Assembly: GCF_001280015.1 (NCBI RefSeq)
Contig: NZ_LGDV01000038.1
Span: 248,001 to 312,000, forward strand
DNA from: Streptomyces sp. MMG1121
Lineage (GTDB): Bacteria > Actinomycetota > Actinomycetes > Streptomycetales > Streptomycetaceae
DNA: 64,000 nucleotides
Reading direction: 5' to 3'
In this document: piece by piece, positions 55,342-63,873 of the stretch
How the letters are laid out: each line of letters starts with the position of its first letter
Numbering within the stretch: position 1 is the first letter of the stretch
Position numbers and translations under genes: made by a program
The notes under the pieces: generated by a model
The model's input: the letters and a program-made list of their open reading frames with translations, nothing else
Database searches by the model: none
What the model was told of the DNA's origin: nothing

Positions 55342-56107
55342 GACGGCGGATCTCCCCCCGCAGTACATCGGTGATCTCAAGGGACAGTTCGGCCACGGGA
55401 GCGTCCTCGATGCGCCGCGGCTGTGCGATGTCGACGCTCCACTCGCGGGCGATCCGGCCCGGCCGGGAGGACAGCAGGACGACCCGCTGCGCGAGCCGCA
55501 CCGCCTCGCGCACGTTGTGCGTGACGAACAGCACGGACACGCCCGTCTCCGCCCAGATCCGGGTCAGCTCGTCGTGCAGCACGTCCCGGGTGATCGCGTC
55601 CAGCGCCGAGAACGGCTCGTCCATCAGCAGCAGGTTGCTCTCCTGCGCGAGTGCGCGGGCCAGTGCCGCACGCTGGCGCATACCGCCCGACAGCTCGTGG
55701 ACGCGCTTGCCGTACGCACCCTGCAGCCGGACCAGGGCGAGCAGTTCCTCGGCCCGCTCACGCCGCTCCGGCTTCGGAACTCCCCTGAGCTTCAGGGCGA
55801 GTTCGATGTTCTTGCCGGCCGTCAGCCACGGAAAGAGCGCGTGCTCCTGGAACATCAGGGCCGGGCGCCCGTCCGTCGTGATGGCCCCCGCGGTGGGCCG
55901 GTCGAGCCCCGCCACCAGGTTCAGCAGCGTGGACTTGCCGCAGCCCGACGCCCCCAGGAGGGTGACGAACTCGCCCGGAGCGACATCGATGCTGATGTCG
56001 TCCAGGACGAGCTGCTGCCCGCCCGGCGTCGCGAAGGACTTCGAGACATGCTCAAGGCGTGCCGCGTACTTGGTCGACTCGGCGGCCTTGGCGAGAGTCG
56101 TGGCCAT
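55328..56107 (-). CDS. aliphatic sulfonate/nitrate-type ABC transporter ATPase
   Basis: A 259-residue ATPase. Walker A LLGASGCGKSTLLNL, signature HELSGGMRQRAALARAL, Walker B LLLMDEPFSALDAITR and H-loop VLFVTHNVREAVRLAQRV are present. The Q-loop context FQEHALFPWLTAGKNIELAL is typical of SsuB/TauB/NrtD. AGGAGGTGA precedes ATG 56107. It follows the lipoprotein gene by 35 bases. Confidence 0.9.
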   Translation of the reverse strand: MATTLAKAAESTKYAARLEHVSKSFATPGGQQLVLDDISIDVAPGEFVTLLGASGCGKSTLLNLVAGLDRPTAGAITTDGRPALMFQEHALFPWLTAGKNIELALKLRGVPKPERRERAEELLALVRLQGAYGKRVHELSGGMRQRAALARALAQESNLLLMDEPFSALDAITRDVLHDELTRIWAETGVSVLFVTHNVREAVRLAQRVVLLSSRPGRIAREWSVDIAQPRRIEDAPVAELSLEITDVLRGEIRRHGQH

Positions 56108-56142
56108 GGTCGTCACCTCCTGGGGACTGGTCGAGACCTGCG

Positions 56143-57255
56143 TCAGCTCGTGCCGAGACCGGCCGCGTCGACCGTGCTCTCGCCCTCGGACTTGAGGACC
56201 TTGTTGAGGATCGTGAGGTCGTAGATGCCCTTCAGGTCGGGCTTTTGCAGCAGACCGGCCTTCACGGCGTGCTCCGCCTCGGTGTCGAGGGTGGCGGCCA
56301 GCGGGTCGTCGGTGAACTGGATCGACTTCCAGGCCGGGTCCAGGACGTTCGCCGGAAGCGCCTTTCCGGAGTCCGCCGCCAGCTGCGCGTTCGCGGACGC
56401 CTTCGCCTGGTCCGGGTTGGCGTTGATCCACTTGTTCGCCTCGACCGAGGCCTTCAGGACGGCCTCCACCGCCTTCGGGTGCTCCTTGAGGAAGGCCTGC
56501 CGGACGATGATGTTCGTGATCACGAACTTCTTGTCCGGCCACAGCGTTGACTCGTCGAGCAGTACCTTGCCGCCCTCGGCGACCAGCTTCGACGCGGTCG
56601 GCTCCGGCACCCAGGCGCCGTCGACGGAGCCGGACTTGAACGCGTCCGGAGTGATCTTGTTGTCGGTGCGGACGACCGTGACGTCACCCTTGCCGCTCTG
56701 CGCGTCGACCTTCCAGCCCTGGTCCGCCGCCCAGTTCAGGAACGCCACGTCCTGCGTGTTGCCCAGCTGCGGGGTGGCGATCTTCTTGCCCTTGACGTCC
56801 TTCAGGGACGAGATCTTCTTGGGGTCGACGACCAGCTTCACCCCGCCGGACGCCGAACCGCCGATGATCTTCAGGCTCTTGCCGTCCGACTTGGTGTAGC
56901 CGTTGATGGCGGGGGAGGGGCCGATCCAGCCGATGTCGATGGATCCGGAGTTCAGCGCCTCGATCTCGGACGGTCCGGCGTTGAAGACCGCGTACGAGGC
57001 CTTGGTCGCGCCCAGCTCCTTCTGGAAGAAGCCCTTCTGGTTGGCGACCAGCGCGGTGGCGTGCGTCAGGTTGCCGAAGTAACCGATCTTCACGGAGCCG
57101 AGGCCGTCGATCTTCTTGGCCCCGGCGGCGACCTTGGCGGTGTCGTCGCTCTTGGCCTCGGAGCCGTAGCCGCAGGCGGCCAGGGTGAGCAGGGGGAGCG
57201 CGGCGAGCGCGGCTATTCCGCGACGGAAGAGCTTGGAGCGGAGATTGGCAGGCAC
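56143..57255 (-). CDS. sulfonate/taurine-type ABC transporter substrate-binding lipoprotein
   Basis: A 370-residue lipoprotein. The signal peptide RRGIAALAALPLLTLAAC ends in a lipobox Cys. The mature NMT1/SsuA-like fold shows VKIGYFGNLTHATALVANQK, SGSIDIGWIGPSPAINGYTK and TPDAFKSGSVDGAWVPEPTA. GTG 57255 is chosen with GAGGA 9 bases upstream. Its place behind cysN suggests supply of sulfonates or sulfate esters as a sulfur source; ligand identity is inferred from context. Confidence 0.88.
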   Translation of the reverse strand: MPANLRSKLFRRGIAALAALPLLTLAACGYGSEAKSDDTAKVAAGAKKIDGLGSVKIGYFGNLTHATALVANQKGFFQKELGATKASYAVFNAGPSEIEALNSGSIDIGWIGPSPAINGYTKSDGKSLKIIGGSASGGVKLVVDPKKISSLKDVKGKKIATPQLGNTQDVAFLNWAADQGWKVDAQSGKGDVTVVRTDNKITPDAFKSGSVDGAWVPEPTASKLVAEGGKVLLDESTLWPDKKFVITNIIVRQAFLKEHPKAVEAVLKASVEANKWINANPDQAKASANAQLAADSGKALPANVLDPAWKSIQFTDDPLAATLDTEAEHAVKAGLLQKPDLKGIYDLTILNKVLKSEGESTVDAAGLGTS

Positions 57256-57371
57256 GGGAGGTGTTCCTCTCGTTGGCCCGGCGGTCACGGGCTTTCAGGT
57301 CGTGGCCGGGAGGTCGGCAGGTCTTCGTCTACGGCGGTGGGGGGTGCGGGCGCGCGAGCGGTGCGCGTACG

Positions 57372-57476
57372 TCAGCGCACACATCGGGCCACTCCGCCCT
57401 GGCCGCTGCCGAGGGCGCCGCTGCCGACGCGGCCGCCCTCCTTCGCGAACGTCGAGTAGAAGTCCGGTGGGTTCAT
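57372..57476 (-). CDS. possible 34-aa peptide between cysN and the transporter genes
   Basis: An ATG at 57476 follows the cysN stop by two bases and reads MNPPDFYSTFAKEGGRVGSG and onward to a stop at 57372-57374. It is Gly/Ser-rich, with no recognisable motif and no separate ribosome site except coupling to cysN. It may be spurious. Confidence 0.2.
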   Translation of the reverse strand: MNPPDFYSTFAKEGGRVGSGALGSGQGGVARCVR

Positions 57477-57478
57477 CC

Positions 57479-58813
57479 TCAGAAGTCCCAACCGTCCTCG
57501 TCGGCCCGGTCATTGAGCGGTTCCGGGGCCGCAAACGACTCGCCGACCATGCCCGCGGTCAGCGTGGTGCCGTCGCTCGGGTCGATCAGGATGAAGGAGC
57601 CCGTGCGGCGGGAGTCGGCGTAGGCGTCGACCGGCAGCGGCTCGGCGGTACGGATCTTCACCCGGCCGATGTCGTTGGCGACGAGCTGTCCGGGGTGCGG
57701 GTGCAGGGACAGATCGTCGAGCGTGAGCCGGGACGGGATGTCCTTCACGATCGCCTTCACCGTGCGGGTGCCGTGCTTGAGCAGCACCCGGTGCCCGACG
57801 GTCAACGGCGCGTCGGCCACGTGGCAGACGGTCGCCTCCACGTCCTGGGTGGTGGCCGGCGCGTCCTTCGTCGGCACGATCAGATCGCCGCGCGAGACGT
57901 CGACGTCGTCCTCCAGCAGAACGGTCACCGACTGCGTCGTCCACGCCACGTCGACCGAAGTGCCCAGCAGGTCGATGCCCGAGACCCGGGTGGTCCGGCC
58001 GGACGGCAGGATCGTGACCTGTTCGCCGACCCGGAAGGTGCCGGCCGCGATCTGGCCCGCGTAGCCCCGGTAGTCCGGGTGCTCGGCGGTCTGCGGCCGG
58101 ATCACGTACTGCACGGGCAGCCGGGCGTGGCAGTGCGCCAGGTCGTGGCTGACGGGCACGGTCTCCAGGTGTTCCAGCACGGTCGGTCCGCCGTACCAGT
58201 CCATGTTCGCGGACGGCTCCACCACGTTGTCACCGGCGAGCGCCGAGATCGGGATCGCGGTGACCTCGGGGACGCCCAGCTCGGTCGCGTACGCCGTGAA
58301 CTCCTCGGCGATCGCGGCGAACACCTTCTCCGCGTACCCGACGAGGTCCATCTTGTTGACCGCGAGGACGACGTGCGGGACGCGCAGCAGGGCGGCGATC
58401 GCCGCGTGCCGGCGGGTCTGCTCGACCACGCCGTTGCGGGCGTCGACCAGGACCACCGTCAGTTCGGCGGTGGAGGCACCCGTCACCATGTTGCGGGTGT
58501 ACTGCACATGTCCGGGCGTGTCGGCCAGGATGAAGCGCCGCCGAGGCGTGGCGAAGTAGCGGTAGGCCACATCGATCGTGATGCCCTGCTCGCGCTCGGC
58601 GCGCAGGCCGTCCGTGAGCAGGGCGAGGTCCGGGCCGTCCTGGCCGCGGCTCGCGGAGGCCCGCTCCACGGCCTCCAGCTGGTCGGTGAGGACCGACTTG
58701 GAGTCGTGCAGCAGCCGCCCGACGAGAGTGGACTTGCCGTCGTCGACGGAGCCGGCGGTGGCGAACCGCAGCAGGGTGGTGGCCGAGAGCGCCTCGGTCG
58801 TGGTCGTGCTCAT
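57479..58813 (-). CDS. cysN: sulfate adenylyltransferase subunit 1 (GTPase)
   Basis: A 444-residue GTPase subunit of ATP sulfurylase, which drives APS formation. G1 AGSVDDGKSTL at 20-30, switch II/G3 ADTPGHVQYTRNM, G4 AVNKMDLVG, then the two beta-barrel domains of the EF-Tu-like family. No fused APS kinase domain is present; CysC is separate. It starts 2 bases after cysD ends. Confidence 0.95.
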   Translation of the reverse strand: MSTTTTEALSATTLLRFATAGSVDDGKSTLVGRLLHDSKSVLTDQLEAVERASASRGQDGPDLALLTDGLRAEREQGITIDVAYRYFATPRRRFILADTPGHVQYTRNMVTGASTAELTVVLVDARNGVVEQTRRHAAIAALLRVPHVVLAVNKMDLVGYAEKVFAAIAEEFTAYATELGVPEVTAIPISALAGDNVVEPSANMDWYGGPTVLEHLETVPVSHDLAHCHARLPVQYVIRPQTAEHPDYRGYAGQIAAGTFRVGEQVTILPSGRTTRVSGIDLLGTSVDVAWTTQSVTVLLEDDVDVSRGDLIVPTKDAPATTQDVEATVCHVADAPLTVGHRVLLKHGTRTVKAIVKDIPSRLTLDDLSLHPHPGQLVANDIGRVKIRTAEPLPVDAYADSRRTGSFILIDPSDGTTLTAGMVGESFAAPEPLNDRADEDGWDF

Positions 58814-58815
58814 GG

Positions 58816-59760
58816 CTAGAAGTACCCCTCGCGCTTGCGGTCTTCCATCGCGGCCTCGGACATCTTGTCGTCCGCTCGGGTCGCGCCCCGCTCGGTGAGC
58901 CGGGAGGCGGCGATCTCGGTGATCACGGCGTCCAGCGTGGTGGCGTCGGAGTCGACGGCGCCCGTGCAGGACATGTCACCGACGGTCCGGTAGCGCACGA
59001 GCCGCCTCTCGACGCTCTCGCCGTCCTTCGGACCGCCCCACTCGCCGGCGGTCAGCCACATCCCGCTGCGCTGGAACACCTCGCGCTCGTGCGCGAAGTA
59101 GATCTGCGGCAGCTCGATGTCCTCGCGGGCGATGTACTGCCAGACGTCCAGCTCGGTCCAGTTGGACAGCGGGAAGACACGGACGTGCTCGCCGGGCGCG
59201 TGCCGGCCGTTGTACAGGTTCCACAGCTCGGGGCGCTGGCGGCGGGGGTCCCACTGGGAGAACTCGTCGCGCAGGGAGAACACGCGCTCCTTGGCGCGGG
59301 CCTTCTCCTCGTCCCGGCGTCCGCCGCCGAAGACGGCGTCGAACTTCTCGCTCTGGATCTTCTCCGTCAGCGGCAGCGTCTGGAGCGGGTTACGGGTGCC
59401 GTCGGGACGTTCCTTCAGCACACCCCGGTCGATGTAGTCCTGGACCGAGGCCACATGGAGGCGCAGCCCATGTGCGGCCACCACACGGTCCCGGTACTCA
59501 AGAACCTCGGGGAAGTTGTGTCCCGTGTCCACATGGAGCAGCGAGAAGGGCACCGCGGCCGGGGCGAACGCCTTCAGCGCGAGGTGCAGCATGACGATGG
59601 AGTCCTTGCCACCGGAGAACAGGATCACCGGGTTCTCGAACTCGCCCGCCACCTCGCGGAAGATGTGCACGGCCTCGGACTCGAGGGCGTCCAGGTGGGA
59701 GAGGGCGTACGGGCTGTCCGTGCCCTCGTCGCCCCCGCTGACCTTGGCGACCGTGGTCAT
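58816..59760 (-). CDS. cysD: sulfate adenylyltransferase subunit 2
   Basis: A 314-residue PP-loop ATP pyrophosphatase-type subunit. VILFSGGKDSIVMLHLALKA is the PP-loop. SLLHVDTGHNFPEVLEYRD, DAVFGGGRRDEEKARAKERV and VFPLSNWTELDVWQYI are family motifs. It catalyses ATP + sulfate to APS + PPi together with CysN. Its ATG overlaps the cysC stop by 4 bp. Confidence 0.96.
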   Translation of the reverse strand: MTTVAKVSGGDEGTDSPYALSHLDALESEAVHIFREVAGEFENPVILFSGGKDSIVMLHLALKAFAPAAVPFSLLHVDTGHNFPEVLEYRDRVVAAHGLRLHVASVQDYIDRGVLKERPDGTRNPLQTLPLTEKIQSEKFDAVFGGGRRDEEKARAKERVFSLRDEFSQWDPRRQRPELWNLYNGRHAPGEHVRVFPLSNWTELDVWQYIAREDIELPQIYFAHEREVFQRSGMWLTAGEWGGPKDGESVERRLVRYRTVGDMSCTGAVDSDATTLDAVITEIAASRLTERGATRADDKMSEAAMEDRKREGYF

Positions 59761-60323
59761 GCCAGTCCCCTCTCGCTCAGCAGGGCGTACACGGACGCCG
59801 CGGACTCCTGCACCGTCTGGTTGTGGGACTCGATCCGCAGATCGGGCGACTCGGGCTCCTCGTACGGGTCGTCCACGCCGGTCAGCCCGCTGATCTCGCC
59901 CGCGGCCTGCTTGGCGTACAGGCCCTTCACATCGCGTACGGAGCACACGTCGACCGGAGTGGCCACATGCACCTCGATGTACGCCGTGTCGTTCTCGTCA
60001 TGGCGCTTGCGCACCGCGTGCCGGCTGTCCGCGTAGGGCGCGATCACCGGGACCAGCGCCGTGACGCCGTTGCGGGCCAGCAGTTCGGCGACGAAGCCGA
60101 TGCGCTGCACATTGGTGTGCCGGTCCTCGCGGCTGAAGCCGAGGCCCGCCGAGATGAACTCGCGGATCTCGTCGCCGTCGAGCACCTCGACGCGGTGGCC
60201 CTCGCCGCGCAGCCGGCCGGCCAGCTCGTAGGCGATGGTGGTCTTGCCGGCACTCGGCAGACCCGTGAGCCAGACGGTGGCTCCGGTGGTCACGTGGTTC
60301 TCCTGCTTCTCGAAGGTCGTCAT
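59757..60323 (-). CDS. cysC: adenylylsulfate (APS) kinase
   Basis: A 188-residue kinase that converts APS to PAPS. P-loop TVWLTGLPSAGKTTIAYELA, then VLDGDEIREFISAGLGFSRE, DRHTNVQRIGFVAELLARNG and PYADSR match the family. ATG 60323 overlaps the cysH stop by 4 bp; a later GTG codon could be the true start, since the first 10 residues are not conserved. It sits beside a reductase of the APS-type Cys pattern, so PAPS may be used for sulfation as well as, or instead of, reduction. Confidence 0.94.
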   Translation of the reverse strand: MTTFEKQENHVTTGATVWLTGLPSAGKTTIAYELAGRLRGEGHRVEVLDGDEIREFISAGLGFSREDRHTNVQRIGFVAELLARNGVTALVPVIAPYADSRHAVRKRHDENDTAYIEVHVATPVDVCSVRDVKGLYAKQAAGEISGLTGVDDPYEEPESPDLRIESHNQTVQESAASVYALLSERGLA

Positions 60324-61030
60324 CCGTGCAGCCCGCACTCGGTCTTGGCGCGGCCCGCCCAGCGGCCGGCCCGCGCGTCCTCGCCCGCGAGGACCCGGCG
60401 GGTGCACGGTGCGCAGCCGACGGAGGCGTAGCCGTCCATCAGCAACGGGTTGGTGAGGACGCCGTGTTCGGCGACGTAGGCGTCCACGTCGTCCTGCGTC
60501 CAGCGGGCGATCGGGGAGATCTTGACCTTCTGCCGCTTCTCGTCCCAGCCGACCACCGGGGTGTTCGCCCGGGTCGGGGACTCGTCGCGGCGCAGGCCGG
60601 TCGCCCATGCCTGATAGCCCTTCAGGCCGTCTTCGAGCGGCTTGACCTTGCGCAGCGCGCAGCACAGGTCGGGGTCGCGGTCGTGCAGCCTGGGGCCGTA
60701 CTCGGCGTCCTGTTCGGCGACCGTCTGCTTCGGCGTGAGCGTGATGACGTTGACGTCCATCACGGCCTCGACGGCGTCGCGGGTGCCGATGGTCTCCGGG
60801 AAGTGGTAGCCGGTGTCCAGGAAGACCACGTCCACGCCCTTGAGCACGCGGGAGGCCAGATGGGCGACCACGGCGTCCTCCATCGAGGAGGTGACGCAGA
60901 ACGTCGTGCCGAACGTGTCGACCGCCCACCGGAGGATCTCCAGCGCGGAGGCGTCCTCCAGGTCCCGGCCCGCCTGCTCGGCGAGCGCCTTCAACTCCTC
61001 GGCCGCACGGTCTTTCCGGGCCGTCGTCAT
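60320..61030 (-). CDS. cysH: phosphoadenylyl-/adenylyl-sulfate reductase
   Basis: A 236-residue thioredoxin-dependent reductase. TTFCVTSSMEDAVVAHLASR and VVFLDTGYHFPETI form the nucleotide fold. Cys pairs DPDLCCALRKVKP and GCAPCTRRV are the four [4Fe-4S] ligands seen in APS reductases and in iron-sulfur-type PAPS reductases. The C-terminal KTECGLHG carries the catalytic Cys. ATG 61030 overlaps the preceding zinc-ribbon gene stop by 4 bp. It makes sulfite for SirA. Confidence 0.95.
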   Translation of the reverse strand: MTTARKDRAAEELKALAEQAGRDLEDASALEILRWAVDTFGTTFCVTSSMEDAVVAHLASRVLKGVDVVFLDTGYHFPETIGTRDAVEAVMDVNVITLTPKQTVAEQDAEYGPRLHDRDPDLCCALRKVKPLEDGLKGYQAWATGLRRDESPTRANTPVVGWDEKRQKVKISPIARWTQDDVDAYVAEHGVLTNPLLMDGYASVGCAPCTRRVLAGEDARAGRWAGRAKTECGLHG

Positions 61031-61209
61031 ATCCGGTCGTCCCCTCCGTTGTCGGCTCGCTGCAGCCCCCGGGCGAGCAGCCCGAGGAACTTCAGCTGGA
61101 ATGCGCGGTTGCACGCCCCGCATTCCCAGGCGCCGTGACCCTGCTCGTGCGGACGCAGGTCCTCGTCACCGCAGTAGGGGCAGTAGAAAGGCGCGGCGCG
61201 CTCGGTCAC
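61027..61209 (-). CDS. small zinc-ribbon-like protein in the sulfite reduction operon
   Basis: A 60-residue protein: MTERAAPFYCPYCGDEDLRP, then HEQGHGAWECGACNRAFQLK. Four Cys in CPYC and CGAC form a zinc-ribbon or rubredoxin-like knuckle; the C-terminus is LGLLARGLQRADNGGDDRI. It overlaps sirA upstream (GTGA) and cysH downstream (ATGA) by 4 bp each, so its production is tied to theirs. Function unknown; a role as a redox or assembly partner of SirA or CysH is a guess. Confidence 0.85.
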   Translation of the reverse strand: MTERAAPFYCPYCGDEDLRPHEQGHGAWECGACNRAFQLKFLGLLARGLQRADNGGDDRI

Positions 61210-62903
61210 GACAGCGCCTCCTCGGAAGCGCGGGCGGCCCAGGTGGCGAACCGCTCGCCGTCCTCACGCTCCGCCTGGAAGCGCTTCAGGACCCGCTCGA
61301 CGTAGTCGGGCAGCTCCTGCGAGGTGACCTTCAGACCGCGCACCTTGCGGCCGAAACCGGCCTCCAGGCCGAGCGCGCCGCCCAGGTGCACCTGGTAGCC
61401 CTCGACCTGCTCGCCCTGGTCGTTGAGGACCAGCTGGCCCTTGAGACCGATGTCCGCGACCTGGATGCGGGCGCAGGCGTTGGGGCAGCCGTTGAGGTTG
61501 ATGGTGATCGGCTCGTCGAAGTCCGGCAGACGGCGCTCCAGTTCGTCGATCAGCGTCGAGCCGCGCTGCTTGGTCTCGACGATGGCGAGCTTGCAGAACT
61601 CGATGCCGGTGCACGCCATGGTGCCGCGCCGGAAGGTGGACGGCCGGGCGGTGAGGTCCAGCGCCTCCAGGCCCTCGACCAGCGACTCGACCTGGTCCTG
61701 CGCCACATCGAGGACGATCATCTTCTGCTCGACGGTGGTGCGCACCCGTCCGGAGCCGTGGGCCTCGGCGAGGTCGGCGATCTTCGTCAGGGTGGCGCCG
61801 TCGACCCGGCCGACACGCGGCGCGAAACCGACGTAGAACCGGCCGTCCTTCTGCCGGTGCACACCGATGTGGTCACGCCACTGCTGGGCCGGGTGGTCGG
61901 GCGCCGGTCCGTCGGTCAGCTTGCGCTTGAGGTACTCGTCCTCCAGCACCTGCCGGAACTTCTCCGCGCCCCAGTCGGCGACGAGGAACTTCAGGCGGGC
62001 GCGGGTGCGCAGCCGGCGGTAGCCGTAGTCACGGAAGATCGAGATGACGCCCTCGTAGACGTCCGGGACCTCGTCGACCGGCACCCAGGCGCCGAGCCGC
62101 ACACCCAGCTTGGGGTTGGTGGACAGACCGCCGCCGACCCACACGTCGAAGCCCGGGCCGTGCTCGGGGTGGTGTACGCCGACGAACGCCACGTCGTTGA
62201 TCTCGTGCACGACGTCCAGCAGCGGCGAGCCGGAGACCGCGGACTTGAACTTGCGGGGCAGGTTCGAGAACGCCTTGTTGCCGACGATCCGACGGTGGAT
62301 CTCCTCGATGGCGGGGGTGCCGTCGATGATCTCGTCCGCGGCGATCCCGGCGACCGGGGAACCGAGGACCACGCGGGGCGTGTCGCCACAGGCCTCGGTG
62401 GTGGACAGTCCGACCCCCTCCAGCCGCTCCCAGATCTCGGGTACGTCCTCGATCCGGATCCAGTGGTACTGGACGTTCTGCCGGTCGGTGATGTCCGCCG
62501 TGCCGCGCGCGAACTCCTGCGAGATCTCGCCGATCACCCGCAGCTGCCGCGTGGTGAGCGCACCGCCGTCGATGCGCACACGCAGCATGAAGTACTCGTC
62601 GTCCAGCTCCTCCGGCTCCAGGATCGCGGTCTTGCCGCCGTCGATCCCGGGCTTGCGCTGGGTGTACAGCCCCCACCAGCGCATCCGGCCGCGCAGGTCG
62701 TTGGGGTCGATCGAGTCGAAACCGCCCTTGGAGTAGATCGTCTCAATGCGTGTCCGCACATTGAGACCGTCGTCGTCCTTCTTGAACTGTTCGTTGCCGT
62801 TGAGCGGAGTGAAGTGCCCCGCAGCCCACTGACCCTCGCCGCGGTGACGGCTCACCTTGCGGCGCGGCGCGGAGGCGTCGGGGTTCTGTGGGGTGGCGGC
62901 CAT
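61206..62903 (-). CDS. sirA: assimilatory sulfite reductase (ferredoxin/siroheme type)
   Basis: A 565-residue siroheme/[4Fe-4S] reductase that takes sulfite to sulfide. It has two ferrodoxin-like repeats and the cofactor Cys motifs GTMACTGIEFCKLAIVETK (C-x5-C) and INLNGCPNACARIQVADIGL (C-x3-C). Substrate-binding Arg/Lys residues lie in DITDRQNVQYHWIRIEDVPE. ATG 62903 is the family start; the upstream in-frame extension has no conserved sequence. It is the first enzyme gene of the operon, 126 bases downstream of a leader peptide gene. Confidence 0.95.
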   Translation of the reverse strand: MAATPQNPDASAPRRKVSRHRGEGQWAAGHFTPLNGNEQFKKDDDGLNVRTRIETIYSKGGFDSIDPNDLRGRMRWWGLYTQRKPGIDGGKTAILEPEELDDEYFMLRVRIDGGALTTRQLRVIGEISQEFARGTADITDRQNVQYHWIRIEDVPEIWERLEGVGLSTTEACGDTPRVVLGSPVAGIAADEIIDGTPAIEEIHRRIVGNKAFSNLPRKFKSAVSGSPLLDVVHEINDVAFVGVHHPEHGPGFDVWVGGGLSTNPKLGVRLGAWVPVDEVPDVYEGVISIFRDYGYRRLRTRARLKFLVADWGAEKFRQVLEDEYLKRKLTDGPAPDHPAQQWRDHIGVHRQKDGRFYVGFAPRVGRVDGATLTKIADLAEAHGSGRVRTTVEQKMIVLDVAQDQVESLVEGLEALDLTARPSTFRRGTMACTGIEFCKLAIVETKQRGSTLIDELERRLPDFDEPITINLNGCPNACARIQVADIGLKGQLVLNDQGEQVEGYQVHLGGALGLEAGFGRKVRGLKVTSQELPDYVERVLKRFQAEREDGERFATWAARASEEALS

Positions 62904-63029
62904 GGTTTCTACGTCCTTCGGACAGGCGGAAAGATTCTCTGACCTGCGCATACAAGCGCATGCGGGCATGGTTGCGCATCATTGCGCGGCAGAAATCAGG
63001 TACGGGGAGGTGCGGCGGTGCTGGTGGGC

Positions 63030-63113
63030 TCAGCTCGCCGGACAGATGGCGCTGGACATGCGGCCGAGGTCGACGTGTCGCCGACCCACCAAGGCAATTC
63101 CAGTTCCGGACAT
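63030..63113 (-). CDS. 27-aa leader peptide upstream of sirA (probable cysteine-responsive attenuator)
   Basis: A short gene reading MSGTGIALVGRRHVDLGRMS, followed by SAICPAS and a stop. It belongs to the small actinobacterial putative leader peptides (core RRHVDLGR-x-SSAIC) found before sulfur genes. A Cys codon (TGT) lies four codons from the end, as expected if ribosome stalling at low charged tRNA-Cys alters downstream expression. 126 bases separate it from sirA. Downstream TGCGC-type repeats could form alternative hairpins. The regulatory mechanism is inferred from family and position. Confidence 0.8.
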   Translation of the reverse strand: MSGTGIALVGRRHVDLGRMSSAICPAS

Positions 63114-63135
63114 GACGGAAGCGTGTCACGGCGTT

Positions 63136-63179
63136 CTGGACACAGTCCAGCTTTATCCATCATGCGGACATCCTTGTCC
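63136..63179. promoter_or_regulatory. GGAC/GTCC inverted repeats upstream of the sirA leader
   Basis: CTGGAC-ACA-GTCCAG (63136-63150) is a perfect 6-bp inverted repeat, and GGACA-TCCT-TGTCC (63166-63179) a second 5-bp one. Both lie 23-66 bp upstream of the leader start, in the likely promoter region. They could bind a sulfur regulator. Confidence 0.45.
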
Positions 63180-63252
63180 CGAAATGTGGAACGCAGGTGT
63201 TGTCGCTCACATGCGCCGCCGGAAGGCTTGTCCCGGAATGCCGCGCGGGGTA

Positions 63253-63825
63253 TCAGCCGGAGTGCGCCCCGGGCCACGGCCCCGGCGCCGCCACCTCCGG
63301 CTCCAGCTCGACCTTGGTGTCGAACAGCTGGAAGCCGCGCCGCTGGTAGTTGTCCATGGCGAACTCGCCGTCCTTGCTGCACGTGTGCAGCCACACCCGC
63401 TTCGTCGGCGCCCGCCCCGGCCACCGCTCGGCCAGGTCCCAGGCACGGGCCGTGCCGTACGACAGCAGATGACCGCCGATCCGCCGGCTGCGGAAGGCCG
63501 GGATCAGGCCGAAGTAGACGATCTCCACCACTCCCTCGTCCTGCGCCTCCAGCTCCACGTAGCCGGCCGGCGTGCCGCGGTCGTAGGCCACCCAGGTCTC
63601 CGTACCGGGCCGCTCCAGGTACTCCTGCCACTGGGCGTACGGCCAGCCCAGCCGGTCGGTCCAGCGGATGTCGCCGCCGACCGAGGCGTACAGGAAGCGG
63701 CTGAACTCGGGGGAGGGGACCTCGGCGCGGACGATCCGGACTTCGCCCTCGGGCAGGGCGGCGGGCAGCAGGTCGGCAGGGGACGTCTGCTCCAGGGACC
63801 AGGTGGTGACAGGGACACTGCTCAT
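63253..63825 (-). CDS. GNAT-family N-acetyltransferase
   Basis: A 190-residue protein with the GNAT fold: ETWVAYDRGTPAGYVELEAQ, VVEIVYFGLIPAFRSRRIGG (acetyl-CoA loop, a variant of RxxGxG) and NYQRRGFQLFDTKVELE at the end. The substrate is unknown. It is separated from the leader peptide by about 140 bases and transcribed in the same direction. Confidence 0.88.
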   Translation of the reverse strand: MSSVPVTTWSLEQTSPADLLPAALPEGEVRIVRAEVPSPEFSRFLYASVGGDIRWTDRLGWPYAQWQEYLERPGTETWVAYDRGTPAGYVELEAQDEGVVEIVYFGLIPAFRSRRIGGHLLSYGTARAWDLAERWPGRAPTKRVWLHTCSKDGEFAMDNYQRRGFQLFDTKVELEPEVAAPGPWPGAHSG

Positions 63826-63873
63826 GGGGGCCAGGGAACCATCCCGCCGCCTGGTCTGTCGATCACCCCCCGG

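Noticed and set aside
62904..62969. Upstream in-frame extension of sirA containing three Cys (MPACACMRR...) as a second polycysteine leader
   Set aside because: It has no stop before sirA, so it cannot be a separate leader. The better-supported leader is at 63030-63113.
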